From Aphanomyces cochlioides (lineage: Eukaryota > Oomycota > Saprolegniomycetes > Saprolegniales > Verrucalvaceae), in the NCBI GenBank assembly GCA_019828595.1, contig JAHQRK010000034.1, positions 434,001-498,000 on the forward strand: 64,000 nt of DNA, written 5' to 3'. Position numbers and translations under genes: made by a program. Positions 22,419 to 32,478 of the stretch are shown here, one piece after another. The notes below the pieces were generated by a model. It did no database searches, was not told the origin of the DNA, and saw nothing but the letters and a program-made list of their open reading frames with translations. Every line of letters starts with the position of its first letter. Positions within the stretch are counted from its first letter, which is position 1.

Positions 22419-22752
22419 TGGCTCCAGGATAATCTCAGACTGCTTGAGTGTCCTTCCCTAGCTTCCTGGGATTGTGGCGGAGAGTTTTGAGATGAACGGT
22501 GTTTCTCGAGGGGCAATCGGCAAGACCTTGAGATGATGCCAGCATGGCATTGAAGAATGTGGCTGTGGCGAGGCAACGTGGTGCAAAACAGAGACGTTGG
22601 CTCGTTTTCATTTTATCCAATGAAATGATTCAGTTTTTTATCAACCAATCAGAGAGGTTTGGGATTCGATTCGCCGTGCGAGATTCGATTGAGCACAGTC
22701 CGGAAATTCATACCGAATCTACAATATAAAATCATATTAAAATATGATTTTA

Positions 22753-22995
22753 TATTGTCATTTTCAACCAAATTTGTGGTTTTGACCAAAATGCGAATTC
22801 ATTTTCAAATCGATTTCATCATACTGAAGTGGTGTGTGTCGGTGTGTGTTTTGCGTGAGTCAGGTGGCTGATGGATTCTGATTGGCTGAATAATTTTAAT
22901 TTTTAATTCTAGCCAATCAGAGAAGCCCGTTCGATTCTTCGAAACCTCGGTCAATTCAAACCGTTCCTCACAATTTTGTATCAAAAGCACAATAT
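22753..22995. mobile_element. TATTGTC-ended MITE, type B
   Basis: A 243-bp unit that starts TATTGTCATTTTCAACC and ends AAAAGCACAATA, with CCAATCAG boxes and a GTGTGTGT stretch inside. Its reverse complement resembles 63029-63259. Member of the dispersed family described at 604-845. Confidence 0.65.
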
Positions 22996-23067
22996 TTTTC
23001 CACAAAGTGACACATGTGATGGAGCAAAACTACTGTAACGTTAGCCGCAATGAACTGGACAGCGTGT

Positions 23068-23420
23068 TTAGTTGGGGATGCATGGAGCGTACGATTCCGA
23101 GGAGGTATTGCACTTGTAGCCAGAGACCACAAGTGGTAGGACCAGCGTACATAGTTGTTACCGCCGCATTGGCCCCAGGCGCCGACAGCACCAGCCCAAG
23201 GATTGGCTGTGGTGGGAGCAGAGGTGGTGGCCGCCTTGGTGGTGATCACGGGGACAGCAGTAGGAGCCTTGGTCGACGGAGAGGTCGAGGGAACAACGAC
23301 GGAGCTGGTCAATGTCACCAACACGGATGTTGGAGGCGAGACAGGGCAAGGACCTTTCGCGCAAGACATGCCACCAGTCCATACACTGACAGTCGCGCGA
23401 GGAACCCATGTACTTTAGCA
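23068..23420 (-). pseudogene. Decayed CBM1 cellulose-binding protein end
   Basis: The minus strand encodes a Ser/Thr/Ala/Pro-rich linker (SPSTKAPTAVPVITTKAATT and on) followed by AWGQCGGNNY, the hallmark start of a fungal-type cellulose-binding module (CBM1). The rest of the module is present but in other frames: AGPTTC, then VSGYKCNTSSESYAPCIPN and stop TAA at 23070-23068. An insertion of about 4 bp after NNY and a 1-bp insertion before VSG explain this. Upstream SSRDCQCMDWWHV is in another frame again. The catalytic or main domain is not visible. Known role of CBM1: binding crystalline cellulose in secreted plant- or cell-wall-acting proteins. Confidence 0.65.
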
Positions 23421-24484
23421 AGCGCCCGCCACTCGTTTCGCATCATGGCAGTGCGCTGGACCTTGCTACAAGCTCAGCAAGTCATGCGAGACGAGTCTTG
23501 CACGGTCAATCTGAAAGCTACATTTGCAAGATCGCTCTCGACAGCGCATTCGCCACTAGAATTCCATCTCTACCGACGCTGTGTTGGAGTGTCAACGACG
23601 AAAAGTTGCTCCAAGAGCTCGTGGCGCTTCAATAGGTCGCTCTTTGCATCCCAATCGAGCCCAAGACGCCGAGAAAAAGAGCGCTGCTACGTTTGTGACA
23701 GCGTCCAAGACGGTCGGACAGTTGGGTTTAAATAGGTTTTATTTAGGTTAATTATTAGTAGATAGGTGTTTTAATAGAACCATGGGAAGAGTTCATCACC
23801 GCCGATACAGCGGCAGGCTCGCTCCAAGACCATGCCACCCTGCTAAAACCCTGGAAGGACTTGGTTTTCCCTGAATGGCGGGATTTCAAGCGGTGCAAGG
23901 GAGCACACGCGCGCCGCGCGCACCCAAAATGCTGCATAAGGTGCCATGACAATGGCATTCCCATCGTGGCGAATCCAGCAAATTCATGAAGCTCACCGCA
24001 AATATGGCACAAGACTCATGAGCCGATCTCGCTATCCCCGAAGATGGCGTTGATATTGCATTGCAGTGACCATGCTACACGACTTATCTCCATCGCCAAG
24101 ACGGTCTTCATGTCCAAAACACCTATTAACCTACCGTGTCATTGTAATAAACCTAGATTAAAAACCCTTAAAAACCTATCCCAACTCTTTGGCTCTGCGA
24201 TGCACCCAGCTGCAGATCCGTCTTGACGCACCCAAAAGCTGCCTTAGAGGGTCATGGAGATGGCATTCCTGGGGATGAAACCAGAGGCGAAACTCCGCGC
24301 GCGACGTCGCGATTCCATTGCCAAGCTGCGGAGAGTTTGCTCCAGCGGCGCGGTGGTGCATTGTCGTGCGGAGCCGATGCTTTGGCATTGTTACGCTTGT
24401 AACTCACAAAGTTTGGGTGCGTGGTGGACGACAAGATGGACGATCCAAACAACGTCACAAATAGATTTCGCCCTCCGTGCCGAG
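23421..24484. other. Gap with duplicated spacer motifs
   Basis: No gene assigned. 23918-23980 and 24225-24275 share a repeated pattern (CGCACCCAAAA-GCTGC then TCATG...ATGGCATTCC), also seen near 19980. AACCTA-type repeats lie at about 23730-23780 and 24147-24180. A plus-strand open frame at about 23500-23634 (SVNDEKLLQELVALQ) is unidentified. Confidence 0.45.
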
Positions 24485-25793
24485 ATGCCGCTGCCGCCCA
24501 ACTACTTTGAATGCCCGCCGCTGTCGCCGTGGGAAATCGAGCAGTACATCGTGAGGGGCACACAGAGCACGGGCACGTTGGTACTGTCTTGAGCCCGTGG
24601 ATGCAGTGTTTTGATGTTGCATTGTACTAGCAAAAGAAAGCCCAACTCCGAGGAGGCATGTACGACTGGGAACTGCTCAAGGACGACTTGGAGCTCAAGA
24701 TCTACAAAGGGCGCAGCGACCGCATGACGGGCGACTCGTGTGTGCACTGTGGCGTGATGCAAGTCAAGGGCGAACTGGACGAATGCATGGACATGCACCG
24801 CTACGACACGACGGAGCAAGCACGCGCATACGCCAGACGCTTTGGCCGTGCATATGCTGACGTCGTGACGTTGTACACGGTGCTGCCACGTCATCCAGAT
24901 CGACCCAACGATTCGATCCAGATCAAGTGGGTTTTAACCAAGAGTCCGCTCGATGGACTGGTCATCAAGCGCGATTTCGTCATGCTCGAGACGGATTTGG
25001 AGCTCCAAATCGACGGCAAGAGAGCGTGGGTCCGCGCATTCCGCTCCATTGAGCTCAATTGCGTCCCTGACATGCGGCAAGAGCTTGGCTGTATCCGTGG
25101 CTACATGTACGACGCGGGCTTTCTCGTCGTGGAATCGGACCGCCGTGGGTATCTCGACATGACATACTTGGCCGACTTGGACGTTGGCGGCAATGTTCCG
25201 TCGTGGGTAAACGACTATTCGATGAAATTCTGGCTGCGTTCCATGCTCCACATGGATCGGTTCATGCGTGAAGACCGCCTGAGCCGCACGCCATTTCTCC
25301 ACAAAGACGAGCTTTGTCCCGTCCATGTCCGTCACCGTTGCGCCTTGTGTCAACGCAAGTTTGGTCCACTGCGCAAGAAAACCAACTGCGTCAAGTGCGG
25401 CGAGGTACGCGACGTCGGCCTCGCTCAGTGTGTTCTCGACTGCCGTAGGTCCTCTGTCGCGATTGCAATCAGGAGTGGCATGTCAACGTGCAAGGGGTCG
25501 AGACCAAAGTCCGTGCTTGTGCCGCATGCTCGCTCGGCACGTCTCCGTTTCCCCAGAGGACAAGGTCGGCAGTAGTATACAGTAGCGTCCCGCCACTCCG
25601 TCCAGCGCATCTCGCGTCGACGGTAGAATGGTCCGAGTATACAGCGCACGGCCAAGTCGTGCCCATGGCGGTGCCCAACGTAGACGACGACGACGACGCT
25701 GCTGCTGCTGCTGACTCTAGGGGACAAATGATCCTCCTCGATGCTGCTCCCTCGGCGTGCCAGGCGTCGTCACACTTCAGACAACTGGACTGA
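24485..25793 (+). CDS. START-FYVE-like protein, three exons
   Basis: Exon 1 24485-24580 (MPLPPNYFECPPLSPWEIEQ, 32 codons), intron 24581-24630 (50 bp), exon 2 24631-25404, intron 25405-25448 (44 bp, gtacgc...ccgtag), exon 3 25449-25793; predicted 404 aa. Exon 2 encodes the START-like domain and the first half of the FYVE-like finger (CALCQRKF, NCVKCGE). Exon 3 supplies the rest (VLCRDCNQEW, ACAACSLG) and a tail with a DDDDDAAAAA run. The second intron is inferred because the frame breaks exactly at a GT-AG pair and rejoins the family sequence in phase. Relatives have no intron there. As in the paralogues the finger reads RKKTNCVKCG instead of RHHCR. All parts are open, so the gene looks functional. 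Confidence 0.82.
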
Positions 25794-26408
25794 GCCAACA
25801 AAGTAATCCAAATCTTTGCAATAAGTCATGTTGACGACGGTTCTGAACGGGGGGGGACATTTGACAAGTGTGAACTCAGCAACTGCGACGTCTAACTACG
25901 CCGACGTGTCGGTGGCCGCTTTCCAGCGCCTCTACGTCAACGTGAACGACTCGAGGCCGTCGTTCCAGTCGACTTTGGACCATCGGCCTCGTTTGTAACG
26001 CGACTCGGGGGAGAACGAACAACCTTGTCGATCCTCCTCCTGCACTCAATGATATCCCTACAAGATCATGGCGTCCGCGGCGACAAGACCGAGGCAGGCT
26101 CAGTACAGTCGCGACAACATATCCAAACAACTACGGGTATGGTTTCCATGTCTACGGTGCAACAAGAGTTGGAATTCCTGCCGCGTTTCAAGCACCAACA
26201 GTCATGAAACACTCGCGTGGACAGCGAGTCCCCATCACGATCTACCATTGTGCTGTACATTTGTCCAGAGGGACTAGTCTCCCCACGACAGAATCACGAC
26301 GCACGTAGGACCAACGTCGCGTTCGCCACTCCCTCAGCAACCTCACTCTTTCGCGACGGTGACCCAAAAGCTACCGAGGAATCCAGTCATCTCTCCATTC
26401 TACGGTAG
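25794..26408. other. Gap; diverged duplicate of 30.8 kb
   Basis: No gene. 25856-25892 (GGACATTTGACAAGTGTGAA onwards) matches 30779-30815 with a few differences, so the spacer downstream of START copies was duplicated with them. 26362 carries a variant of the ACCCAAAAGCT motif. Confidence 0.4.
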
Positions 26409-26641
26409 TATTGTTCAAAATTTCCCAACTTGGCTGAAATCGATCAAACTTTGAATCAATCACCAAATCGAACCAGCCAATCAGCGTCCAGAGTTTGTTT
26501 AAACACACACAACACACACCAACACACACACACACTAATTCATGCACCTTCCGATTATACTTGAATTCACTATTGCCCGATTGATCACATAAATTTCGTC
26601 GATTTTGATCAAAACTGTAAATTTGGACGAAAAAGACAATA
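26409..26641. mobile_element. TATTGTC-ended MITE, type A
   Basis: Nearly identical to 604-845 in the same orientation, lacking about 10 bp next to the left end (TATTGTTCAAAATTTCCC). It ends AAAAAGACAATA. Confidence 0.75.
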
Positions 26642-26645
26642 CTAG

Positions 26646-26860
26646 TATTGTCGATTTCATTCGAAATTGTGCCGAAATGTATCGATTTTTCAAATCGCGC
26701 AGCCAATCAGAATCGAGTATTTACCTAATTCACGCAAAACACACCCAGACACACGTGTAATTAATTTGGGGCGTTTGCCATACTTTCCATTTATACTTGA
26801 CTTCAGTATGATCGAATCGATTTGGGATAAAATTTTCAAATTTGGATGAAAAAGACAATA
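26646..26860. mobile_element. TATTGTC-ended MITE, type C
   Basis: Starts TATTGTCGATTTCATTC and ends GAAAAAGACAATA. It is only 4 bp away from the preceding MITE; the junction 26635-26652 is the 18-bp palindrome GACAATACTAGTATTGTC. The interior (CCAATCAGAATCGAGTAT and ACGCAAAACACACCC) is shared with about 39740-39959 and 62800-63022. Confidence 0.7.
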
Positions 26861-26981
26861 CTGTATTGATTATTTGTGCCAACCGCGTCAGTCAGTGCCG
26901 TCATCCGATTGCACACGAGTTGGACGGTGGTAAATCATGGACCCAACGTGGTCACAACGCGATTTTGTCGTCAGGCCCAAG

Positions 26982-28157
26982 ATGCCAGTCCAGTTTGCGA
27001 TGCCGACAGACTATTTTCAATGCCCCAGCGTGAGATCGACGAGTTTGTCGAGATGGGGAGACAGCGCACACAGGCTTCGGTACTGTCTGGAGGCTCGCGC
27101 ATCGCGTGACTGAAGTTGTAGATCATGAAAGCCAAGCTAAAAGGAGGCACGTACGACTGGAAACTGCTCAAGGACGACTCGGAGCTCAAGATCTACAAAG
27201 GGCGCAGCGACTGCATGACAAACGACGCGATTCTTCACTGTGGCGTGATGCAAGTCAGTGGCGAACTCAACGAATGCATGGAAATGCATCACGCCGACAC
27301 GACTGAACAAGCACGAGCATACGCTCTCAGGTTTGGCCGCGCGTATGTCGACGTCTTGAACTTGCACACGGTGCTGCCACGTCATCCAGATCGACCCAAC
27401 GATTGCATCCAGATCAAGTGGTTCTTGTCCAAAAGTCCGCTCGATGGACTCATCATCAAGCGCGATTTCCTCATGCTCGAGTCGGATTTGGAATTCCAAG
27501 TCGACGGCAAGAGAGCGTGCGTCCGGTCGTACCGCTCCATTGACCTTGCTGCCGTCCCCGACAAGCGGAAAGAGCTTGGCTGCATCGGTGGATACATGTA
27601 CGACATGGGCTTTGTCGCGGTGGAATCGGATCGACCTGGGTATCTGCACATGACGTACTTGGCCGACATTGACATCAAAGGCAAAGTCCCGACGTGGGCG
27701 CATGACCATTCACTCAAGTTTTGGCTGTGTTCCATGTTTGAAGTCTATCGATTCTTGCGTGAAAACCGCCTGAGCCGAACGCCATTTCTCAAGAAAGACC
27801 AGCTCTGTCCGCTGCATGTACGCAACAGTTGCGCGCTCTGTCGACGCAGGTTTAACCCCCTCCCGCAAGAAAACCAACTGCGTCAAGTGCGGCGAGGTGC
27901 TCTGCCGCGATTGCAATCGCATCTGGAACGTCGAAGTCAATGGCCTGAATGCCAAAATTCGAGCTTGCGTCACGTGCTCCCTCAGCAATACTCCACCTCC
28001 AAAGAGAAGACCGTCTTGGCCAGTGTACGGGAGCATCACACCGCTCCGATCGGCGCATCTGGCGTCGACAGCAGGCTGGTCCATGGACGCGGACTTTGAC
28101 GAACAACGCGACTCCACAACTGCTCGTGGTCTGACCAGGACTCTAACCTCCGAGTAG
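26982..28157 (+). pseudogene. START-FYVE-like copy with two frameshifts
   Basis: Start ATG 26982; intron 27080-27121 (42 bp) at the conserved position; then an open START domain (KAKLKGGTYDWKLLKDDSEL to HSLKFWLCSM). Lesion 1: about 10 bp missing near 27025 relative to 31286-32478 (the CPPLS segment), which breaks exon 1. Lesion 2: one extra C near 27864 in the finger (NPLPQENQL instead of NPLRKKTNC). After it the correct frame continues as CVKCGEVLCRDCNRIWNVEV to a stop at 28157. Closest relative is the intact gene 31286-32478. Confidence 0.82.
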
Positions 28158-28507
28158 TATTCGTAAGTCTGTTGTGCGTTGTCCTGCCAATCGCAAGTTC
28201 ACCTCTGGACCACGACGATGCCTTGTCCATTGATCTTTCGAGCCATCTTCCTAGACATTCCCTCCATGTGGCCATCGCAACCTCGCTGGGGTTTCGAAAA
28301 AAACCTAAAACACCTAACTTTGAACTCCCAATAATCCTTAATAAACCTATCTTTAAAGACCGTGGTGACAGCCGAAATCTTCTAATGGGGGGACTATGCA
28401 ACTTTCAGAGAATGATCATGTTGGTGTGTTTAAGGTTTTATTTAGGTTTATTGATATGCAAGTTTAGTTTATTAGTTTTTTCTAGTCTGTTTTGTCGACT
28501 TTGTCGC

Positions 28508-29268
28508 CTGAGAGCAACCGGTGCAGTTTGCCATTGCCATTGCTAAATTTAGCAGCTGAAACAGCTAGGCATTTTGCAAACGACTTGTGTTTTGGTTTCA
28601 GTTTGCCATCGCCAATGGCCAAATCGTTGGTAACGACACATGCACCACATGTTCATTTGAAAATAGACAAGAGTGGAAAGCAAGAGCAATGGATCATGCC
28701 AACATTCAAGATCACTTCTCCATCCTGATGGACGAGACGAAGAACGCATCTTTTCCGCAATAAACGGATTCACTGTCAATCAACTTAGACGAAGCATGCA
28801 TACAAAGAAAACACAACGCAGATCGGCAAGAAAACTGACCGAACTGCGGTCGTCTGACGAGGCCGAAGAGGTTGACATGCGCTGGTCAAAACAATCTTTT
28901 ACCCGTTTGTAGAAGGCTTCATTCGACTGGTATATTCCAGTTGCGCTGTCAGTACTGACCTGTACCCATGACTGACACAACGCAATGTCTTCTTCAACAG
29001 AGTAGTTTGGACCCCGCCGGGACGTCGACATGACCCTTGAGAGCTCAACACAAAGTGGTGGGGTATCTCGAAACGACTCGAAGCTATCTGAAATACTTCG
29101 AAAAGCGAAATTTCGTTGCTATTTCTCCAGCTAAATTTGGCTGGAGAAATAGCAATCCGACCAGATTTGGCAAACTGAAACCAAGGCACAGGTTTGCCAT
29201 AACTTGCTTCGATTGCCAAATTTAGCTTTGGCAAGCCAATATAGCAAACTGCACCGGTTGCTCTGAAT
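28508..29268. mobile_element. Element with GAGCAACCGGTGCAGTTTGC ends
   Basis: AGAGCAACCGGTGCAGTTTG at 28511-28530 is matched in reverse complement at about 29245-29265, and the arms continue with a TAAATTTAGC-like match (28543 and 29217). The element is about 760 bp. It holds a minus-strand ORF with a SANT-like sequence and, at 29115-29153, a perfect hairpin (TTGCTATTTCTCCAGC and its complement around an AAATTT loop). No clear target duplication was found. Confidence 0.55.
28780..29031 (-). pseudogene. Myb/SANT-like DNA-binding fragment
   Basis: An 83-codon frame starts MSTSRRGPNYSVEEDIALCQ and continues SWVQVSTDSATG, then FYKRVKDCFDQRM. The pattern (arginine-glycine, EED, tryptophan helix, then a second helix) matches the Myb/SANT-like domain of the accessory protein of PIF/Harbinger transposons or related plant and oomycete proteins. 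The C-terminal half of such proteins is missing. It sits inside an element with inverted ends, so it is probably the remnant of that element's gene. Confidence 0.5.
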
Positions 29269-29354
29269 GAAAGATCTTGGTGATGACCGACATTGTCGCT
29301 ATGATACAAGTTGCTCGGTGAATTCAAATGCATGTGATCACCCACCAGAGAATA

Positions 29355-29828
29355 GAGAAATTTCGTAAACCATTTTCCCATTTCCCATTTCACAAAAACC
29401 TGTGTAAACGCATATTTTCGAGTAACACTGGCGAACTTTATACTGAAATGGGAACAGAGTTCCCGTTTGGGAGCCACCAAGTGGGAACAAAGTTCCCATT
29501 AGTGAGTGCATGTCATACAATTTTGAGGTTAACACAACGACGGCTTCCCAATGCGAACCGTCGGATGAAGATCCATGATATGTCGGAAATGGCGAGTTGA
29601 GGTCGTGTGCTCCATGATGTACGCAATGATGATGATCGCTTGCTCATCAGTGAGCCTTGGCGCAACAAACATGACAGCAGTGAGTTTATCCACACATCAG
29701 CGTATAAAGTTTGGCAAGGAAAGTCAGATGCGATGAATACGAAAATATCAAAATGTGCAATTTCCCATTTCCTTTTCCCGCTTCCACTCGGGAAGTGGGA
29801 AATGGGAAAATGGTTTACGAAATTTCTC
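29355..29828. mobile_element. TA-flanked MITE with about 35-bp inverted ends
   Basis: The left end GAGAAATTTCGTAAACCATT (29355 onwards) is matched by the reverse complement ending at 29828. TA lies directly outside both ends (29353-29354, 29829-29830), as for Tc1/mariner/pogo-derived MITEs. The interior 474 bp has no coding potential and contains repeated TTTCCCATT and GGGAAC words. Confidence 0.75.
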
Positions 29829-31285
29829 TAATGACTGTAATGGAGATCGATCCGCTGGCCAAACAGGCCAGAAAAACCTAATAACCTGACCCTCACCATC
29901 AATAAACCTAAATAAACCTACACGACCAGTTGTCGCCTCCCTGAAACATCGTAGTGGCGTTGCCATGGTACAAGTTGCTTGGCGCAGTGAAGTGCACATG
30001 ATCCACCAAAGTGTTGCTTGCTGTCCCCGAGTATATTTCAGTAAAGAGGAAGCGATGGCGAGGAAAACTAGAGCGACTAGGCTCAGGTGCAACCACTGTA
30101 CACAAGAGAGCAGAAGGGGGCAAACGCAGGCAGGCCCCCACACAGAAGTGCAATGAGGAGGCTAGGGATGAGCCAGCAAGAGTACCAGCATAAGTGCACC
30201 TGCCGGAGCCCTCAGAAGTGCACTCACGACACAGACATCCTCGGGCAAAAAGAACGTCGTCACAACAGCGTCCCGCCACTCCGTTCGACCCCCCTGGCGG
30301 CGACGAAAGAATAGTCCGACTATACAAGACGAACAAGTGTCCATGGCTCTGGACAGCGTTGGCGACGCAGCCGTGGACCTTCCATGGAAAAATATATTCT
30401 CAAAAAAATATTTAAATAGTTTGTGAAAATATATTTATTTCTTCGACACTGGAATATGAATATATATTTATTTCTCAAGGTCATTATTTCTTGCAACCAT
30501 ATTTTGATCTCCACAAGACACATTTTCAGGCGGATGGTTCCGATATGTACAAATATGAAGCTACCAAAAGGTGTAATAAAGGTCTTTACCTCTTGAGTAA
30601 CGGCCATGGGGACATAATAGAACTTGAAAAACGGGAAATAAATATATTCTCAATATTTTTACTCAAATATATTTATTTTTACCGTATTGGAATATGAAAA
30701 TATTTATTTTTCTGCTTTGAAAAAAATAGGACTGTAGATATAAAATAGTCAGATATCCAGATGTTGCTGTGGTGGAGGGGACATTTGAGAAGTGTGAGTT
30801 TAGCGACTGCCACACGAAAACCGCTGCGTGACAAGTCCATTGTCTGCCCATGTCGTTGTAGTCCATGATAAGGGCTCTGGAGAGTCGAGCGTTGGGTCTA
30901 CTGACAGTCCAGGGGAAGGCGAGGAAGCCCAAATTTACACCGTGGTGTCGAGGGAAGCCCCCAGGCGTAGAGCTTGGAGGGATATCACCTCCTTGGCAGC
31001 ACCGATTCGGTCTCTCAAATACTGCAAACACTTGAAACCTCGTGTTGCTTGGTGCAGAAGTCACATGGTCTTGCCGTAGACCTCAACTGAAGGTACGTTT
31101 CAGAGTCGTCGCCATCTCTTTGTTTGGTCACAGTGCACCCAAAAGCTGCAGAAGAGTCTGGTCAGGTCGTGCGACTGACGTGATATACATCCCACGTTGG
31201 TGCCTTGCTGCGTGAGTGCTGTCATCCTATCCCTGCACTGGACCGCGATCATGTTCATAACAAGATTTTAGCATCAGCGCCAAGG
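29829..31285. other. Spacer with START-FYVE tail relic and AT-rich repeats
   Basis: About 30260-30330 matches the 3' end of START-FYVE genes (CGTCCCGCCACTCCG, also at 25588), a relic of a deleted copy. 30388-30480 and 30638-30715 are two diverged copies of an AT-rich block (ATATATTCTCAA, then AATATATTTATTT, then GGAATATGAA). 30779-30815 duplicates 25856-25892. No intact gene seen. Confidence 0.5.
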
Positions 31286-32478
31286 ATGCCAGTCGGGATT
31301 CCGCTGCCGCTCAACTACTTTAAATGCCCACCGCTCTCTCAGCGTGAGGTCGAGCAGTACACGGAGATGGGCAGACAGAGCACGAAGGCTTTGGTAGTGT
31401 CCTGAGCGCGCGGATGGTGTTCTAAGCTCGTGCTGCGTTGTAGATCATGAAAGCCAAGCTGGAAGGTGGCACGTACGACTGGAAACTCCTCAAGGACGAC
31501 TCGGAGCTCAAGATTTACAAAGGACGCAGCCACGGGACGACGGAAGACGCGGTGCTTCACTGCGGTGTCATGGAAGTCATTGGCGAACTCAACGAATATT
31601 TGGAGCTGCATCAAGACGACACAACCGAACAAGCACGAGAATTCACTCAGAAGTTTGGGCACGCGTACGCTGACGCCATGACGTTGTACACGGTGCTGCC
31701 ACGTCATCCAGATCGCCCAAACGATTTAATCCAGATCAAGTGGTTCATGTCCAAGAGTCCACTCGATGGGCTAGTCATCAGGCGTGATTATGTCATGCTC
31801 GTGTCGTCCTGGGAGTTCCAAGTCGATGGCAAGCGGGCGTGGGTCCGCTCGTACCGTTCTATTGAGCTTGCTGCTGTGCCTGACATGCGAAAGGAGCTCA
31901 ACTGCATTCGAGCGTACATGTTCGACATGGGCTTTATCGTGGTGGAATCGGATCGACCTGGGTATCTCCACATGACGTACTTGGCCGACATCGACATCAA
32001 AGGCAAAGTTCCAGCGTGGGCGCATGACCATTCGCTCAAGTATTGGCTGCGCTCCATGTTTCAAATCGACCGATTCTTGCGTGAAAACCGTCTGAGCCGC
32101 ACGCCATTTCTCAAGAAAGACCAGCTCTGTCCGCTGCATTTACGCAACAGTTGCGCGCTCTGTCGACGCAGGTTTAACCCCCTCCGCAAGAAAACCAACT
32201 GCGTCAAGTGCGGCGAGGTGCTCTGCCGCGATTGCAATCGCATCTGGAACGTCCAAGTCAACGGCGTCAATGTCAAAATTCGAGCATGCGTCACGTGCTC
32301 GCTCAACAGTGCTCCAGTGTCAAAGAGAAGACCGCCTTGGCCAACGTACGGGAGCATCACACCGCTTCCATCGGTGCATCTGGCGTCGACAGCAGGCTGG
32401 TCCATGGACACGGACATGGAAATACTCGGCGACGCCGCGACAGCTACGAGTCTGACCAGCTCTGTCAGCTCGAAATAG
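31286..32478 (+). CDS. START-FYVE-like protein, two exons
   Basis: Exon 1 31286-31393 (MPVGIPLPLNYFKCPPLSQR, 36 codons), intron 31394-31443 (50 bp, gtagtg...gttgtag, phase 0), exon 2 31444-32478; predicted 380 aa. START-like domain about residues 45-260: YDWKLLKDDSELKIYKG, YTVLPRHPDRPND, GLVIRRDYVMLVSS, IVVESDRPGYLHMTYLADID, WAHDHSLKYWLRSM. The linker RENRLSRTPFLKKDQLCPLH precedes the FYVE-like finger (CALCRRRF, NCVKCGEVLCRDCN, ACVTCSL), again with RKKTNC in place of RHHC. The tail is short. Closest paralogue is the pseudogene at 26982-28157, which shares the NPLRKKTNCVKCGEVLCRDC context. No lesion seen. Confidence 0.87.

Noticed and set aside
22733..23005. LTR or retrotransposon end
   Set aside because: The repeat has short inverted (not direct) ends and no primer-binding site or reverse transcriptase nearby; it belongs to the TATTGTC MITE family.
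28899..29480. 193-codon minus-strand frame as a gene
   Set aside because: It spans two different inverted-ended elements and a hairpin, so the frame is a chance product of transposon sequence.
30380..30720. LTR pair around a deleted retroelement
   Set aside because: The two AT-rich blocks are direct repeats of about 80-90 bp but lack TG...CA ends and target duplications; treated as diverged repeats.
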